From: Methanoregulaceae archaeon
GTDB lineage: Archaea > Halobacteriota > Methanomicrobia > Methanomicrobiales > Methanospirillaceae
DNA length: 64,000 nucleotides
Reading direction: 5' to 3'
Assembly (NCBI GenBank): GCA_015660885.1
Contig: JACTUB010000013.1
Coordinates: 23,511 to 87,510, forward strand
Part shown: one piece after another, positions 1-9,474 of the stretch
Layout: each line of letters begins with the position of its first letter
Numbering within the stretch: the first letter of the stretch is position 1
Notes under the pieces: model-generated
The model's database searches: none
The model's input: the letters and a program-made list of their open reading frames with translations, nothing else
What the model was told of the DNA's origin: nothing
Translations under genes and position numbers: made by a program

Positions 1-889
1 AAAGAGTCTGAAGAATGGTGATAATCTGGTGTTTATCCTTCAATCGTTCCAGTATCTGTTCAGTCAACGCACTGACAATTTCAAGTTGTCTCTCCTCAGA
101 AAGGTCATTGAAATTTTGGATAAAACGAGGGACATCCAAAATCTCTTTTCCGAAGACAGATTTCACACCTTTCTCAAGAATGGATAAAATACATGACTGT
201 CTTCTGATCTTCTGGTGAATTTTTGTTGCATCATGGATACTCTCCAGGAATAATGGACGATTTTTTTCAAGAATGGCTATGGTCGCCATGGCATTTGCAA
301 GTTCTGCGTGTAATATAGCACGTTTTGAAATATCGCTGATCTCCTCAGTAATATGATGGGATCTGGAGAGAAGTTTTTCATCCCGGGATGTAATTGCCCA
401 TTCTATCAGAAGGGGAATAATGTCGATCATGACATCGGAACGATATTTCCGGAAACTGATCCGTTCAAGCATGATCATACCAGTATCAATAAATCCCTCG
501 TTAGCTTCAGAAACCCCGGCATCTATGAGGGTTTTTGCCATCAACGCAAAAACCCGTGACCGATAACTTTTTTTACCCAATTTATCTGACAATGCAAAAA
601 CAGATTTCAACCATTTTTCATCCTTTGTTGTGATGAATTGCTGAATTATCCGGAAGAACAGGTCATCAATATCAAAACCCGGGAGATCGGGCAGGGCAAA
701 TAAAAGCTCGGGTTTATTATTTTTTAATGCGGTCTCAGTGATTAGATTGTTAATTTCCGTCACGAGAACTTTTTGTGCCCGTTTTCCCTGCAACTGAAAA
801 ATTTTGGATAAACCATCCTCTACAATTTTCCAGTCTTCTGCAGATAGAGCCCGCTGGACCTTCCTGATAATGTCTTGAGTGCTTGCCAT
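1..889 (-). CDS. Helical protein of unknown function (3' end outside window)
   Basis: The minus-strand frame is open from ATG at 889 to the window edge, giving at least 296 residues. It begins MASTQDIIRKVQRALSAEDW and is rich in Leu, Ile, Lys and Glu with regularly spaced amphipathic helices, resembling HEAT- or TPR-like helical repeats. No catalytic motif, signal peptide or membrane segment is visible. I do not recognise the family. The gene stands alone, with about 280 bp of AT-rich DNA between it and glmM. The stop codon lies beyond base 1, so the length is unknown. Confidence 0.75.
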   Translation of the reverse strand, partial: MASTQDIIRKVQRALSAEDWKIVEDGLSKIFQLQGKRAQKVLVTEINNLITETALKNNKPELLFALPDLPGFDIDDLFFRIIQQFITTKDEKWLKSVFALSDKLGKKSYRSRVFALMAKTLIDAGVSEANEGFIDTGMIMLERISFRKYRSDVMIDIIPLLIEWAITSRDEKLLSRSHHITEEISDISKRAILHAELANAMATIAILEKNRPLFLESIHDATKIHQKIRRQSCILSILEKGVKSVFGKEILDVPRFIQNFNDLSEERQLEIVSALTEQILERLKDKHQIITILQTL

Positions 890-1166
890 TCTTGGATCAC
901 AAGTAAGTAACTATGGGTTATAAACTCAATTTAACTCAAATAGTTATTATATTTTTTGATTTCATTTAGGCTTGAATTTATTTTTTTTTGTTATATTAGA
1001 ACAAAATTATTGATTTTTTTCAAGATATGCCCCAGAATATGAATTTATTTTTAATAAGGGGCAAAATTATCAATTATTTCTTGAATTTTTTATCAGCAAA
1101 ATGATATTCGAATAAAAATTATAATTAAATCCCTTCAAAAATACGAGGTAAAATCAGTTCACTCAT

Positions 1167-2534
1167 TTATTCTTTGTTAATTATAGAGATATGATCCATC
1201 AGTTCACTGTGAAAATCATGGCCGCAATCACTGCATTCTGCATCTATAATAATCCGAATTATTGGTTCTGTACCTGATGCACGAACAAGTGCCCAGGAAT
1301 TTTTCCTGATGATTTTTACACCGTCTGTCAGATCAAGTGTTTCATTCTTATATATCTTTTTGATGTCTTCAAGCACTTTTGCTCCACGAGATGTACTCAT
1401 TTTATCCTTAATCATGGTGCGTTTTGGCAAAGTGTTTATCAGAGCAGAGAGTTGCTGACCTGTTGAGGAAAGAATGAAAACCATCATTGCAGCCGTCATT
1501 CCCCCATCCCTGCAGAACTGGTGGTCAGGAAAAATCAGCCCGCCATTTCCTTCCCCACCAAAAACAACCTCATTTCCCTCGCTAATAAGTGACCGCATTG
1601 TTCGTGCCACATAGATACTTCCAACCGGTGTATAATAAATAGTACTGCCCTCATTTTTGGCCACTATCTCTACTATTTGCGATGTACTCACAGGTGTAAC
1701 CAGTGCACCTTTTTTCTGGTGGCATATATGGCGGGCGATCAGTGCAAATTCTTGGTTTTCTTCAACAAATCGCCCGTTCTCATCAATAAATACCGAACGA
1801 TCCGCATCGCCATCGTGTGCAACGCCGAATGCTGCCCCACAGCTGACGACGAGATCAGCCAGCGTTCTGAGCCCATCAGAAGATGGTTCAGGTAATCTCC
1901 CGGGAAATGTTCCATCCATTATTCCATTGAGGGTAAGCACCCTGCATCCCATTTCGGTGAGAATTTGCGGTGTTGTAAGGCATGAAGGGCCGGACCCAGG
2001 ATCAACCACCACAGTCATTCCTGAACCTACTTTATCAGGGAAGTGGTGAACAATCGCATGAATATACTTCTGGACAAGATGAGGAGCGTGTATTTCATAA
2101 CCAACGTGTTCCCAAAGCAGGGGGCAAAATGAAAGATCAAATATTAAATGTTCCAATTTGAGTGTTTCTTCATCACCCATTTCCGTACCATCGGCTTCTA
2201 TGATCTTTACACCATTATATTCCGGGGGATTATGGGATGCGGTTATCATTGCTCCACTGTCGAACTGCTCTTTTACGAGGTACTGAAGAGCAGGAGTCGG
2301 GAGGATCCCGCAGTCAACAACATCGCACCCTGTCGAAAGCAGGCCGGATTTCAGAGCATTTACGAGTGCTTCTCCGGAGGTCCGTGTATCTCTCCCTACG
2401 GCAATGCATCCTTTTCGCATTGTTCCGAGTGCTTCACCGATAGTTAATACGAGATCTGGTGTCAGATCTTTACCAACAACACCTCGTACTCCGTTGGTTC
2501 CAAAAAGACGTTTCTGAAATTTCGTAGTTTGCAT
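1167..2534 (-). CDS. glmM: Phosphoglucosamine mutase / phosphomannomutase family
   Basis: A 455-residue alpha-D-phosphohexomutase, normal for the archaeal family. Seen: N-terminal FGTNGVRG, the active-site serine loop TASHNP (Ser100), the metal-binding loop DGDADRS (about 241-247), the sugar-specificity region GGEGNGG, and the C-terminal phosphate-binding RASGTEP. The family interconverts hexose 6- and 1-phosphates; in methanogens it supplies glucosamine-1-phosphate or mannose-1-phosphate for UDP-GlcNAc, surface glycans and N-glycosylation. Which sugar is used cannot be read from motifs alone. The next gene on the strand is mobB, 18 bp away before its ATG is allowed for, so the two are probably cotranscribed with mobB upstream. 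Confidence 0.9.
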   Translation of the reverse strand: MQTTKFQKRLFGTNGVRGVVGKDLTPDLVLTIGEALGTMRKGCIAVGRDTRTSGEALVNALKSGLLSTGCDVVDCGILPTPALQYLVKEQFDSGAMITASHNPPEYNGVKIIEADGTEMGDEETLKLEHLIFDLSFCPLLWEHVGYEIHAPHLVQKYIHAIVHHFPDKVGSGMTVVVDPGSGPSCLTTPQILTEMGCRVLTLNGIMDGTFPGRLPEPSSDGLRTLADLVVSCGAAFGVAHDGDADRSVFIDENGRFVEENQEFALIARHICHQKKGALVTPVSTSQIVEIVAKNEGSTIYYTPVGSIYVARTMRSLISEGNEVVFGGEGNGGLIFPDHQFCRDGGMTAAMMVFILSSTGQQLSALINTLPKRTMIKDKMSTSRGAKVLEDIKKIYKNETLDLTDGVKIIRKNSWALVRASGTEPIIRIIIDAECSDCGHDFHSELMDHISIINKE

Positions 2535-2552
2535 GGGTTCCGGCTCCGATTT

Positions 2553-2969
2553 TTATAGGGAAAAATTTTCGAAGAGATCGAGCGATGTGATGACCTCGTT
2601 AACTGAAGGATTGGAAAGGATGCACTTCTCGGTTGTTGAACTACCGATAACTATTTTGGGGAATGTTTGCTGTTTAAAACCTTCAATAACGGCAAAATCA
2701 ATTCCCTGATTAAAGAGTATAATTAAAATTTCTTTGAGACTATTTTTACGTATAGCAGCTACTGCTTTATGTGAGTCTATCCCAACAGAGATATCTGCAC
2801 CTGTATCAAAAAAAACAGTAGTATCCTTTCCCTCCTCGATGTGATAGGTATGATCTCCAAGATGTTTGATCGCTGCCACCGTTCCCTTTTCTTTAAGTGC
2901 GGGAATGAGTTTTTTGATAAAAGTTGTCTTTCCCGAACCTGAGCTTCCAACAATCTGGATTATTTTCAT
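2553..2969 (-). CDS. mobB: Molybdopterin-guanine dinucleotide biosynthesis protein MobB
   Basis: A 138-residue P-loop protein. Walker A is GSSGSGKTT right after the first beta strand (MKIIQIVGSSGSGKTT), and AIKH and VIEGFK match the MobB family. MobB binds GTP and assists attachment of GMP to molybdopterin, needed here for Mo/W formate or formylmethanofuran dehydrogenases. I start at ATG 2969 because GGAGGT lies 8 bases upstream; an in-frame ATG at 2984 overlaps that ribosome-binding site. The gene lies just upstream of glmM on the same strand. Confidence 0.85.
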   Translation of the reverse strand: MKIIQIVGSSGSGKTTFIKKLIPALKEKGTVAAIKHLGDHTYHIEEGKDTTVFFDTGADISVGIDSHKAVAAIRKNSLKEILIILFNQGIDFAVIEGFKQQTFPKIVIGSSTTEKCILSNPSVNEVITSLDLFENFSL

Positions 2970-3051
2970 GCGATATACCTCCATGGATCATAATATTTCG
3001 ATATGTATTCCACAATTTCCGTTAATGTCGGAATTAATAAATGCCTCGGTT

Positions 3052-3819
3052 TTAACTGTGTTTTGTTCCTGGATTGGGAGTACCTTGAGATCTTTCAGGT
3101 GTTGATAGCGTTCCTTCAAGGGCAATTTTTTTACTAATAATTGGCAGGATCTGTTCAGGGACTCTCATCAGTGATATATGCGAATCTGACGCAGGGAGGA
3201 GATTTTTTGTTTTTTTGTCTGCTCCTTTTTCTTCGAAAGATGACGTATCATTACCCGGCGAACTATTATCATCGATTGGTTTTTGTGGTGCCATATTACC
3301 CGTCGCCTCTTCTTCTTCAGCTCGTGACCTGAGGATTGTCTTGGCGGCTTCTCCTACACTTCTCATCACTCTGGTAATCCGGTCCTCAATATCAATCTCT
3401 TCATCAATATCAAGTGTAGTTCCTTCAACTTCGAGAAGAAACCGTGCGACTTCGCTTGCTTCAAAGAGCAGATCGTCAAGTTCATCAGTGGTAAAAAACC
3501 CGCACATTGCACCATAGAAAAATGTGGCACTTGCTTTCCGCACCTTCTTTTTAAATGAGTTCCGTGCCTGGTTGACCGCTTGTGGTGAATAGGTATCTTC
3601 CATAAAAGGGACAAGTTCCGGGAGATGATTTCCAATAAATGTCATCTCCGCACCCCCGGAAGTTCTGAAATCCGTGCATAAACGTGCAAGTGCCCATTCT
3701 CTCGCGGTGATATAGGTTCGCTTGCGAAGGAACTGATTTACCTTCCGGTACGTTGCTCCATCGACTTTTTTAAATTTTTTATATTTGTTAATCTCCTGTT
3801 GGATTCGTGAATCATCCAT
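3052..3819 (-). CDS. DUF5806-like archaeal protein
   Basis: A 255-residue soluble protein. The first 160 residues are compact and helical (MDDSRIQQEINKYKKFKKVD, then REWALARLCTDFRTSGGAEM) and match what I remember of DUF5806, an uncharacterised family of methanogens and haloarchaea. The last 90 residues are acidic then Ser/Pro-rich and probably disordered. The start at 3819 has AGGTGA upstream; an ATG at 3873 lacks one. It reads toward mobB, 80 bp away. No enzymatic motif is visible. Confidence 0.7.
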   Translation of the reverse strand: MDDSRIQQEINKYKKFKKVDGATYRKVNQFLRKRTYITAREWALARLCTDFRTSGGAEMTFIGNHLPELVPFMEDTYSPQAVNQARNSFKKKVRKASATFFYGAMCGFFTTDELDDLLFEASEVARFLLEVEGTTLDIDEEIDIEDRITRVMRSVGEAAKTILRSRAEEEEATGNMAPQKPIDDNSSPGNDTSSFEEKGADKKTKNLLPASDSHISLMRVPEQILPIISKKIALEGTLSTPERSQGTPNPGTKHS

Positions 3820-3856
3820 TGCGTTTTCACCTGGACTTTTTTGTTTCAAGTGGGGC

Positions 3857-3890
3857 TGCTTTGGGTATAGCATTATATGGTTTATTACTA
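3857..3890 (+). repeat. 34-bp dispersed repeat, copy A
   Basis: Shares the core GTATAGCAT-ATATGGTTTAT with the copies at 4695-4730 (same orientation) and 7171-7210 (opposite orientation). This copy lies just upstream of the DUF5806-like gene, so it could also contribute to that promoter. Confidence 0.6.
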
Positions 3891-6013
3891 ATAATACCGT
3901 ATTAAAACTTCTTTATTTTTTTGGTGATATTACGACGAAAACGAGGGATATTTAAAAAAATTTAAATTCACAGTTATCCAGAACTCCCAAGTTTCAAAAC
4001 TTGTGTCGTGTTTTTTAAAGATCTCCCGGAAGTTTAATAGTTTCCTGGCAATCAATAAAAAAATTTGATAAAAAAAAACAGCAGCTTAAAAAAAAACCAT
4101 TGCGTTAACGAGGATACTCAACCAGAGGGAATCCGGAAAAAATCATTTTTGGATTGACGATCAAAAAAATACACACATTTTGGTAAAGTGCATTCATGAT
4201 GCCCTGAGCGACTTGTGATCTATTTAGCATCTTACTTTCCTGGAAAGACAGCGAGACAGCGAGCGCCCGGTCCGGGTTTTCAGATCATTTGTTCTTTACC
4301 GGAAGGAAGAAGTGCGTTTTTTTGAGAAAGATTGAATGTCAATAGAGTATCTTCAGTCATGTATTGGCGTTAATGCCCATTTCGTCCAACAAAAAAAAAT
4401 AGAATCCATGGAATTTACCAGATAATTAAAAAAAAATTTATGTTCCACTGCTCATAGTTTAAGATGAAAAGGTATTTAGTGCTTCGTCATTTTTTGGTAA
4501 TCTGCCAAATCTGAAATCTTTGATATTATTCTCTAATCGGAATTTCTCCCTTTCTACAAAAATCCCCTCGCGTTTTTCTTCACATGAGCCCAGGTGGCAT
4601 CGTTGCTTGTAGTATCTTTGCTATTTTACGCTGACTTCTTTATATTCAAAAGTTCGCTTGGAGATGGGATAATCAATATACAATATAAAAAATATGCCTT
4701 TTGTATATAGCATCATTTGGTTTATTCAATGGATTGTGCAGTCTTGCAGGCAAAATTGAAATCCTTTATTTTATTCATTAATCTGGAAAAAATAACCTTA
4801 TCCTGGGGGATTTTTGATTTGCGTCCATCAAATTATTAGATCTCGTTAGCCTGGAATTTTATGGTATCAATCCTGCCCATTACTTTTTTTATCATTTCAA
4901 TTGATCCTCCCCCGCGAGTGTCGGGCACAAATCTCCCGGTTGATTATTCTCATTTATTGATAAAAGGACAATTTTTCACTAATGATAATCAGAACAAATA
5001 GACAGCAACTATACCCTCGCCATTTGCATATCCAGACCTCCAAAGAATTGACGGTCGTAATGATAAACAAATTTTTCCTGTCCTCTTTATCTTACCACTG
5101 GAAATCTGCTCCGACAAACATCACTTTTCGGATACATTTTTTTATATCAGGAATAGAGGTATATATTTTTTTCAGATTTCTCAAGTACAACAATCGCGAT
5201 GACGGTTTCAATTCGAAATTGTCTGATGAATTATTACACGCACACAGTGAAAAAGATCTGATTTTTTTGAAACAAACAGCAAAAATAGAATAGTATCCTT
5301 TTTTGGAATCTGAACAGGAATGCAAAAGACTGGGTTGAAGACTACACTCCCTTTTTGTCGGTTTTTTATTAATTAAGGGGAATCAACAAACTTATCAAAA
5401 AAACCGATGGAATTATATTGCTTTTCCCCCGCTGAATCCCGTTGTTTATAATCGTTTGAAAGGTGTTCATTTGGGAGAATTCAGCCCGTTTATGATGTCT
5501 ACTGTTTTTCTTACGCCCGGCTCGATATCTTGTAAGCAAATGTATAGAGCCTGACCAACTATTCTTCACATACCCTATCCGGAATTCTGGCACCTTACAA
5601 AAATTATCGGATTGTCCGATTGAATAACGAAAAGATATTTCAGGAATTAGAAATTGTTTTAGATCAGCAAAGTTCCAGACCCGGATTTGACGGTACGTTT
5701 ATCCATGTCTGTTCGGATTATCGGCTTCAACCCATCTACAAGGAACAAGTAACCCTTTCGTACTCCCCACGACGAAAAATCCCTATAGTGGGCTTCTGGC
5801 AGAGTTTTTACCAAGGGGGGTAGTGGTTATACCCTCCTCTTTGAAAAAACCCTTGTTTTAGAACTCTTTACGACAAAAATTCGGAATCATTTATCTGGAG
5901 TGTGACAATAGTACACCTGTGAATCGGTGTGATCTGTCCGAAAATAAAATTGAGAATAAGGAATTAGTGCAGGTTGGTAGTCAAAGCAACGTTGAATCAC
6001 AGTAATTCCTGAC
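3891..6013. other. Gene-poor AT-rich island
   Basis: About 2.1 kb without a convincing gene. Open frames of 60-100 codons (for example 4982-5293 on plus, 5369-5593 on minus, 5620-5823 on plus) lack good ribosome-binding sites and recognisable motifs, and I do not call them. A repeat copy lies at 4695-4730. The composition and the recombinase at its right end suggest acquired, decayed DNA. Confidence 0.5.
4695..4730 (+). repeat. 34-bp dispersed repeat, copy B
   Basis: The core GTATATAGCATCATTTGG followed by TTTAT matches the reverse complement of 7171-7210 at all but one of about 23 positions. With that copy it brackets the tyrosine recombinase as an inverted repeat pair 2.5 kb apart. Confidence 0.6.
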
Positions 6014-6039
6014 TTGCGCAGAATAGGTATTCTGCGCAA
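6014..6039. repeat. 26-bp palindrome upstream of xerA (dif or operator candidate)
   Basis: Two perfect 12-bp arms, TTGCGCAGAATA and TATTCTGCGCAA, surround a 2-bp centre. It ends 34 bp before the recombinase start. Archaeal Xer recombinases act on dif-like palindromes often found near their own gene, though known dif sites have about 11-bp arms around a 6-bp centre. An autoregulatory operator or a hairpin is equally possible. Confidence 0.7.
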
Positions 6040-6073
6040 ACCTTTATTTATTTGAGATAAGATAGAATAGAGC

Positions 6074-6991
6074 ATGGAAAGCGGGTATTTTTCGGAGTGG
6101 CTCAAAAGCTACCGCAATTATCTCAGGATGCGAAATTACTCCCCCCGCACCCTCAATAGCTATGAGCAGGTGATTAAACACTTTGCTTATTATGTCTGGT
6201 TGCGCCGTCATACTGATGTCACAAAACTTGTCATCTACTGGAAGGACTTTGAAAATGCCCGACTCGATACTGATGTAGAAGTCACGCCGGTGATTATCAC
6301 CGATTTTCTCTCGTTTATCTCAGCGACTCAGACATACAAACCCAAGACCTTTCATCGTATCATTTCCACGCTTAGCTCGTTCTACCGTTTCCTGTATACT
6401 CAGGGTGCTGTCACTTCAAATCCGCTGACAGGTATCGATCGACCGCGGATCAAACAACAGGAAGTGAAATATCTCAAGCACAACCAGGTGCTTCGATTGC
6501 TGGATTCTATTGGAGATCTTCGCGACAAACTCATTGTGAGGACCATTTATGCCACTGGTGTCAGGGTATCAGAGCTCTGTAATATGAATATAGAAGACAT
6601 CGATTTTGATGAGCATACAATAAGGATTCGTGGAAAAGGTGATAAGATACGGACTGTCTTTGTTGATGATGATACCCTTGCAGATATCCTGAAATTCATA
6701 GGTAACAGGATAGTAGGCCCGGTTTTTGTTGGTCAACAGGGAAAAAATATCTCATCACGGGCTATTCAGCATATCTTCAAAAATTATGCACCATCGGGAA
6801 TCACGCCGCATAAAATCCGGCATAGCTATGCGAGTGAACTCTACAAAAGGTCAAAAAATCTCAGGGTTGTGCAGGAAAACCTTGGGCATACCTCTATAAA
6901 GACCACAGAAATTTACCTGCATACTGATATTGATGAACGCAGGCAAGTTTATCAGCAATATTTCCCGCTTTCTGACAATGATGAAGAGTGA
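6074..6991 (+). CDS. xerA: XerA-like tyrosine recombinase
   Basis: A 305-residue site-specific recombinase of normal length. Residues 1-110 form the SAM-like core-binding domain (NYSPRTLNSYEQ). The catalytic set is complete: Arg164 (TGVRVSEL), Lys188 (GKGDK), His246 and Arg249 (HKIRH), His272 (LGHTS) and nucleophile Tyr281 (TEIYLH). The family cuts and rejoins DNA through a 3'-phosphotyrosine, either resolving chromosome dimers or moving integrated elements. The gene sits alone in an AT-rich island behind a 26-bp palindrome and inside a pair of inverted repeats, so both roles are open; its similarity to the archaeal Xer pattern favours XerA. Confidence 0.85.
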   Translation: MESGYFSEWLKSYRNYLRMRNYSPRTLNSYEQVIKHFAYYVWLRRHTDVTKLVIYWKDFENARLDTDVEVTPVIITDFLSFISATQTYKPKTFHRIISTLSSFYRFLYTQGAVTSNPLTGIDRPRIKQQEVKYLKHNQVLRLLDSIGDLRDKLIVRTIYATGVRVSELCNMNIEDIDFDEHTIRIRGKGDKIRTVFVDDDTLADILKFIGNRIVGPVFVGQQGKNISSRAIQHIFKNYAPSGITPHKIRHSYASELYKRSKNLRVVQENLGHTSIKTTEIYLHTDIDERRQVYQQYFPLSDNDEE

Positions 6992-7608
6992 TCTTCATCT
7001 GTATTTCCTTGGAATCTCTTTACTATTTCCCTATTTTTCTGCAGTGATTTTTACCTATACTAAAAACACACATTGTTCAGCAGGTATTGCAATATTGTTC
7101 CTGGTTCCTATTCGAATTTCTCGTCAGATTTGACCCTTTTCGGGGTACCTGATGGGTAAATTTTATTTGAACTGAATAGTTATAAACCATATGATGCTAT
7201 ATACAAAGCCATAAACATTTTTTTAATTTTTTCCTGAGAATAAGGGTCATTTATTTTCTCAATGGCCTCTTGCAGTATTTCGTGAAGCCTGCAAAATTTT
7301 CAATACAAGCGTCCCCCAGATTATTATGCTGCAGATATGCCATTTGGTAGTATATTGCTAAAGAACCTATAAATGCCGTCACAACCGCCGCACTATTCCC
7401 TGCTGGAAAACTGGGGGGACCCTCAAAAAACTCCGTGTAATAAGTGAAAATGAGTCCCCAAAAGAAGTTCGAAAAATGCAATCGTGTACATTGAAAATTC
7501 TTTAAACAAATAAGATATCATCAATGCTTTTTTGAGTTCAGACATTGAAATAAGAGGGATATGATCACCCATCTAGAAAATGTTAGATTAGTGGTCTAAT
7601 CGTTAAGG
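6992..7608. other. Intergenic region between xerA and tRNA-Gln
   Basis: Contains repeat copy C (7171-7210). A 76-codon minus frame at 7251-7481 has no recognisable motif and is not called. Nothing else supportable is seen. Confidence 0.4.
7171..7210 (-). repeat. 34-bp dispersed repeat, copy C (inverted)
   Basis: The reverse complement carries GTATATAGCATCATATGG then TTTAT, nearly identical to copy B. It marks the right side of the recombinase island, 400 bp before tRNA-Gln. Confidence 0.6.
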
Positions 7609-7681
7609 ACCCCCGTAGTGTAGCGGTCAATCATGCAGGACTTTGGATCCGGCGACACCAGTTCGAATCTGGTCGGGGGTA
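7609..7681 (+). tRNA. tRNA-Gln (anticodon TTG)
   Basis: A 73-nt cloverleaf. The acceptor stem ACCCCCG pairs with CGGGGGT, the discriminator is A, the T-arm holds GTTCGAATC, and the anticodon loop CTTTGGA reads TTG. One A-G mismatch appears in the anticodon stem. CCA is not encoded. In this lineage tRNA-Gln is first charged with Glu and then amidated by GatDE, encoded at 18.6-21.7 kb. Confidence 0.9.
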
Positions 7682-7689
7682 TTCAGACA

Positions 7690-8128
7690 AAAAGTTAGAA
7701 TCTTATAGCAACCTTTTCCCATGCTCCGTCGTTGTTGGTATATGTCTACCCCAACCATTACACAATCTGAAATTTTTGCAACTGTCAAACCCGAATACTC
7801 AAACCATGGCGTCAGGGCGTTCCATGGCTTGCTCAGGGTCTGAATTTTGCACAGTAGCGGGAAGTTACCTGAGCTTTTTTCATTTTTAAATGAAACCATA
7901 GCTGGATTGACGTGCACCCGTACCATGGCATTGCAGAGAAAAAATAATGTCCTGCCTGCCTTGCCAACAAGTATTCCTTTGTTAACGCCGGCTTCATCCA
8001 TTTCCTTCAGGAACAGATCAACCGATTTCTGGACCATCGATCGCGGGCGTTCATATCCGCTCACGAGCGGGTTGCGTTTAACCGAAGAGCGGGCTCCTGG
8101 AGCAGGTGCAAGGACATCTTTGAGACTT
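7690..8128 (-). pseudogene. Amidohydrolase remnant (N-terminal fragment)
   Basis: The minus strand encodes a stretch like the start of TIM-barrel amidohydrolases: SGYERPRSMVQKSVDLFLKE followed by MDEAGVNKGILVGK. It has no start codon (a stop precedes it at about 8127), loses the family pattern after roughly 70 residues, and its frame runs on into the tRNA-Gln gene without any metal-binding motif. The downstream part is unrecognised. I read it as the decayed front of a larger gene, perhaps lost by recombination next to the tRNA. Confidence 0.55.
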
Positions 8129-8236
8129 TAAACGGTCTTACCCGTGCATCGAGTATACTTGTCCCCGGTATCCCGCAACGGTTTTCATCGGAGAACCTGC
8201 ATGGAGACCAGACCTGTCAATCTCTCCATCAGTACC

Positions 8237-8662
8237 TTATTTCGCGCCTTCAAGGTTAACAAGGAGATCGTTACCATCTGCTTTCACTTCGTACACCGGC
8301 TGATCGTACGTCCTGATGAGGCGTTGATTCTCGGCAATGCCCTGAAACATTTGCGTCATCGCTTTTTTTACGTTGCCGGGGCATCCCGATAACATACCTC
8401 CAAGACCGCCCATCTCCAGGATTGGGTCAGAGAGTTTTTTCCCGGTGGTTACGTCAAATTTTGAGGAATGCATCGGGCAGGTAACAATGGTGCCAGTCAG
8501 GGTGCCTTTGGAGAGCCGGGCATTCTCATGACCGCACCGGTCCCCGATCACAGAGAACCTGCCTCCGGCATTCACTATGCACAGCTCTTTTCCCCCGGCC
8601 TCAACATGTTTCATGGTACCGGCGGGAACCTCGCTTACTTTTGCAACTTTGACAAAATTCAT
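8237..8662 (-). CDS. Rieske-type [2Fe-2S] protein
   Basis: A 141-residue soluble protein with one Rieske domain. The ligands are visible as CGHENA (about residue 50) and CPMHSSKFD, two Cys and two His. Such proteins carry electrons at relatively high potential or feed oxygenases and reductases; the partner is unknown. There is no signal peptide or membrane anchor. The start MNFVKVAKV has GGGTGAG upstream; an ATG at 8674 is possible. It lies 38 bp downstream of the CDGSH gene on the same strand, in a redox cluster with the F420H2 oxidase. Confidence 0.85.
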   Translation of the reverse strand: MNFVKVAKVSEVPAGTMKHVEAGGKELCIVNAGGRFSVIGDRCGHENARLSKGTLTGTIVTCPMHSSKFDVTTGKKLSDPILEMGGLGGMLSGCPGNVKKAMTQMFQGIAENQRLIRTYDQPVYEVKADGNDLLVNLEGAK

Positions 8663-8700
8663 TGTCTCACCCATCTTTTCCCGAGAATTGCTTTTTTTTT

Positions 8701-9402
8701 TCAGAACTGAACATGGCTCCCGTCGCAGAAAGGTTTGTTGCGCGATTTTCCGCACCTGCAGAGGGTGAGCCGGTTCCTGATGGTGTACGGTTTATCGTCA
8801 GCAGAAACCACCGGGATACCGCCACGCACCCACAGTGGCCCGTGCTCACCCTTTGCCGGGTATTCGATGACAACGATCGATTTTTCCAGTACCGGCTCGA
8901 CAGTCTCCCCGCTCCGCTGGTCCCGTATTACCAGCCGGCCGGACGGGCAATTGCAGGCTTCTTCTATTGCGGTATCCCGGGCCTCCGGAATATCCGATTG
9001 TTCGGTGAGGTTCCAGATCCCGCCGGCCCGCATGCAGAACCGGGCGTGGACACAGAGCCCTTCATAATCTGCGAGTTCCAGCTCCGGACCATGTGTGATC
9101 CGTGGGTGGCGGAGATACACTTCGCCCCCGGCAGTTTCGGTGCCGTTGAAGCGGACTTTCGCGTGCGTTCCATCACAGAATGGCCTGTTCTCGGAATAAC
9201 CGCACCGGCAGAGGGTATACTCCTCCTTCACTGGATACCGGTTGACGATCTTCCAGGTCCGGCAGTACCCTTCATTGTCATTACAGATTTCTGCAACAAT
9301 GAGCGGGACCCCGCCAGTGACGATATAGGGGCCGTTTTTGGTGACGGTGACTTTCATTGAACCGTCCGGTCCTTCCTGAGGTTTTTTTGTTGTTTCTGTC
9401 AT
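8701..9402 (-). CDS. Double CDGSH iron-sulfur protein
   Basis: 233 residues with three metal-binding parts: an N-terminal CDGSH-like motif (LCRCGYSENRPFCDGTH), a central Cys segment (CVHARFCMRAGGIW, later CNCPSGRLVI) like the divergent mono-cluster ferredoxin domain, and a C-terminal motif (LCRCGKSRNKPFCDGSH). CDGSH proteins hold redox-active, labile [2Fe-2S] clusters through three Cys and one His. The tandem arrangement with the central domain is known from bacteria and archaea. Role probably redox or Fe-S handling under stress. The start at 9402 has AGGAAG upstream; the frame stays open to 9465. Confidence 0.85.
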   Translation of the reverse strand: MTETTKKPQEGPDGSMKVTVTKNGPYIVTGGVPLIVAEICNDNEGYCRTWKIVNRYPVKEEYTLCRCGYSENRPFCDGTHAKVRFNGTETAGGEVYLRHPRITHGPELELADYEGLCVHARFCMRAGGIWNLTEQSDIPEARDTAIEEACNCPSGRLVIRDQRSGETVEPVLEKSIVVIEYPAKGEHGPLWVRGGIPVVSADDKPYTIRNRLTLCRCGKSRNKPFCDGSHVQF

Positions 9403-9474
9403 ACTTGCGTCTTCCTGGTCCATTTGTTTGGGTTCAGTTCCCCACAAACTCTGGACTACCGGCACATGGCGTTC

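Noticed and set aside
1657..2049. Plus-strand open frame inside glmM
   Set aside because: Antisense shadow of a well-conserved mutase.
4982..5593. Open frames on both strands in the integrase island
   Set aside because: No ribosome-binding sites, motifs or mutual consistency; AT-rich DNA yields such frames by chance.
8662..9360. Long plus-strand open frame of 232 codons
   Set aside because: Antisense of the double CDGSH gene; no motif and the minus frame has clear metal-binding motifs.
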